From CBDUUP01 sp965370435 (GTDB lineage: Bacteria > Chloroflexota > Anaerolineae > Anaerolineales > UBA11579), in the NCBI GenBank assembly GCA_965370435.1, contig CBDUUP010000067.1, positions 1-15,115 of the forward strand: DNA of 15,115 bases, in the 5' to 3' direction. Both the position numbers and the translations under genes were made by a program. Under the pieces are notes generated by a model, which saw only the letters and a program-made list of their open reading frames with translations, made no database searches and was not told the origin of the DNA. Of this stretch, positions 14,078 through 15,115 are shown one piece after another (the first letter of the stretch is position 1; each line of letters begins with the position of its first letter).

Positions 14078-14245
14078 GTTTGACAATGTCAGATTAAACG
14101 GATGTTCTATGAAAACTCCGGATTTCTCACCCAATTTTCAAGCGTTTCAAACAAAAATAGATGGCGAACCAAGCATTTTAAGCTGTGAAAATGAGGGTGT
14201 AGCTAAAAAATCATAGGACGGATGTCTAATGTGACATTGTCAAAA
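14078..14245. mobile_element. MITE-like imperfect palindrome with terminal inverted repeats
   Basis: The left tip TTTGACAATGTCAGATTA (14079-14096) matches the inverted right tip (14227-14244) at 17 of 18 positions. The match goes inward through CTATG (14107-14111 with 14212-14216) and CACCCAATTTTCA (14129 onward) against an inverted CACCCTCATTTTCA, so the whole 168 bp is a weak long palindrome without coding capacity. If the tips are 14078 and 14245, both flanks are TA, as left by IS630/mariner-type insertion. No transposase is in the window. An alternative is a pair of operator sites, since TGACAATGTCA is itself palindromic. Confidence 0.6.
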
Positions 14246-14309
14246 TAGTTACCTCTGGGGGAAAGAACCTTACCCACCTCTGTAATAATTATGCGTGATT
14301 TGGTGTTAA

Positions 14310-14367
14310 GCAAATGCGCATATGAAAGTGAAAGTTGAAATAAAAATCCTCCAAAGTGCGCATTTGC
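14310..14367. repeat. Perfect 11-bp inverted repeat
   Basis: GCAAATGCGCA (14310-14320) and TGCGCATTTGC (14357-14367) are exact complements around a 36-nt AT-rich loop. It stands directly before another perfect inverted repeat. Function unknown. Confidence 0.75.
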
Positions 14368-14370
14368 AGA

Positions 14371-14423
14371 GTGATTGACGGTTATGACGCTGATTTTATC
14401 TTAACCTTCAAACCGTCAATCAC
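14371..14423. repeat. Perfect 13-bp inverted repeat
   Basis: GTGATTGACGGTT (14371-14383) and AACCGTCAATCAC (14411-14423) are exact complements around a 27-nt loop. It lies 3 bp after the previous inverted repeat and about 24 bp upstream of the promoter at 14447. There is no T-run. Possible roles are a regulatory site for the gene downstream, a small structured RNA, or a transposon scar. Confidence 0.75.
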
Positions 14424-14446
14424 CTAAAATGTCCTTATTATCGAAT

Positions 14447-14474
14447 TAGACACTTGCGATTTACCCTTTATAAT
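14447..14474 (+). promoter_or_regulatory. Promoter of the L7/L12-like gene
   Basis: TAGACA (14447-14452, 5/6) and TATAAT (14469-14474, 6/6) are separated by 16 bp. It is the best two-box promoter in the window and has no TGn. Transcription would start near 14481, giving a leader of about 89 nt that contains a stem GATGAGAC/GTGTCATC (14501-14508 with 14514-14521, one mismatch). Confidence 0.65.
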
Positions 14475-14569
14475 GGGAATGACAGAAAACAAGAATCCCA
14501 GATGAGACGTTCAGTGTCATCACTAGGCAGACAACCCACCCCCTCTCTTAAGAACTTGGAGGCAACGCC

Positions 14570-15115
14570 ATGAACAATATCCGATCTTTTCAATGCCCAA
14601 ATTGCGGCGGCAATCTTGATGACGACGAGGGCGATAAGGTCACCGTCCGCTGCCCCTATTGTGATTCCTCGGTGATCGTGCCGCAGGAATTACGCCAGGA
14701 GGCAGAACTCGCCCCGGAGCAATCGCCCTTCTTTGCCTCGCTCACCGGCCAGACGGCCAAACTGGCAGAACTCGGCCAACTGGTTCAAGCCAAACGGAAA
14801 ATCGAGGCCATCAAGTTATATCGTGAGATCTTCGGCGTGGACCTGAAAGAAGCCAAAGAGGCGGTTGAAAAGATGTTGAGAGGCGAAAGTGTGGTGATGT
14901 CCAACATGACCATTGAAACCTCCTCATCGCCACCCATGGGCTGGACTTTCCCGGAGACAAGCTCAGAGCAGATTGCCAAACTTGCTGAACTCGGCAAGCT
15001 AATTGCCGCCAACCAAAAAATCGAGGCCGTAAAACTCTACCGCCAGATCTACGACGTAGGCCTGAAAGAAGCCAAAGAGGCGGTTGAAAAGATGTTGAGA
15101 GGCGAAAGTGTGGTG
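14570..15115 (+). CDS. Zinc-ribbon protein with repeated ribosomal L7/L12 C-terminal-like modules (partial)
   Basis: 182 codons are visible and the frame is open at the window edge, so the C-terminus is missing. The N-terminus is a zinc ribbon: CPNC (C9, C12) and CPYC (C28, C31). After a linker two copies of a module of period 73 residues follow, each with a KLAELG lead and a helix-loop-helix like the C-terminal domain of L7/L12: KIEAIKLYREIFGVDLKEAK at 77-96 and KIEAVKLYRQIYDVGLKEAK in copy 2, both ending EAVEKMLRGESVV. In ribosomal L7/L12 this domain recruits translation GTPases; here its role is unknown. It is not rplL itself. ATG follows TTGGAGG, with its own promoter. The final 55 bp repeat exactly within copy 1. 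Confidence 0.85.
   Translation, partial: MNNIRSFQCPNCGGNLDDDEGDKVTVRCPYCDSSVIVPQELRQEAELAPEQSPFFASLTGQTAKLAELGQLVQAKRKIEAIKLYREIFGVDLKEAKEAVEKMLRGESVVMSNMTIETSSSPPMGWTFPETSSEQIAKLAELGKLIAANQKIEAVKLYRQIYDVGLKEAKEAVEKMLRGESVV
14842..15115 (+). repeat. Exact 55-bp direct repeat inside the L7/L12-like gene, ending at the window edge
   Basis: Bases 14842-14896 and 15061-15115 are identical, offset 219 bp (73 codons, in frame). The base before each copy differs (a at 14841, g at 15060), so the left limit of the identity is exact; the right limit is the window edge itself. It encodes the end of the L7/L12-like module. Identity at synonymous sites points to recent duplication or gene conversion, or to an assembly artefact. 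Confidence 0.9.

Larger units (their letters stand above)
13946..14569. other. 624-bp gene-free region rich in inverted repeats
   Basis: No credible gene lies between metF and the L7/L12-like gene; frames are short and without ribosome binding sites. Base composition is much more AT-rich than the flanking genes. In order it holds an octamer triplet with hairpin (14029-14075), a MITE-like palindrome (14078-14245), two perfect inverted repeats (14310-14367 and 14371-14423) and a promoter (14447-14474). 13946-14028 shows nothing recognisable, and no metF terminator was found. Confidence 0.7.

Overview
The window reads as a piece of a bacterial chromosome, most likely from an uncultured member of the Chloroflexota (Anaerolineae-like). 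That placement is inference. It rests on lipoprotein solute-binding proteins with Pro/Thr/Ala-rich linkers, a MalF-type permease enlarged by extra membrane segments, degenerate heptad repeats, AGTC/GACT-closed hairpin repeats and an L7/L12-like zinc-ribbon protein. No rRNA, tRNA, CRISPR array or intact transposase gene was seen. The last 55 bases exactly repeat an internal 55-mer, so the right edge is probably an assembly break.

Layout. (1) 1-1583: short leader, dnaA on + and its terminator. (2) 1591-1839: two blocks of degenerate 7-bp repeats with related units in opposite orientation, in the gap between convergent dnaA and the next gene. (3) 1838-3121, minus: a cytoplasmic alkaline-phosphatase-superfamily phosphodiesterase with its own promoter. 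(4) 3196-6839, minus: nadC-nadA-nadB, a complete de novo route from aspartate to nicotinate mononucleotide. (5) 6840-7075: divergent promoter region containing a decayed, frameshifted N-terminal remnant of a phosphodiesterase related to the gene at 1838-3121. (6) 7076-12750, plus: a carbohydrate ABC importer with two permeases (one about 235 residues longer than usual) and two paralogous lipoprotein binding proteins, each with its own promoter; no ATPase gene is present. (7) 12751-13066: a gap with a four-hairpin palindromic element. (8) 13067-13945: a divergent metF. (9) 13946-14569: 624 bp without a gene, holding an octamer repeat, a 168-bp MITE-like imperfect palindrome and two perfect inverted repeats. 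(10) 14570 to the end: a zinc-ribbon protein with repeated ribosomal L7/L12 C-terminal-like modules, cut off by the window edge.

How the parts work together. NadB oxidises aspartate, NadA condenses the product with dihydroxyacetone phosphate to quinolinate, and NadC makes nicotinate mononucleotide; the three genes are tightly spaced behind one promoter. The ABC genes would make a sugar or oligosaccharide importer that borrows an ATPase encoded elsewhere. The permeases are transcribed first, and a separate promoter plus a 5' stem-loop would let the first binding protein be made in excess. The second binding protein sits behind a strong terminator and has its own promoter. MetF belongs to one-carbon metabolism and has no visible functional link to its neighbours.

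Promoter style. Six of eight promoter candidates are extended -10 type (TGn before the -10) with poor -35 matches. The two without TGn have good -35 boxes.
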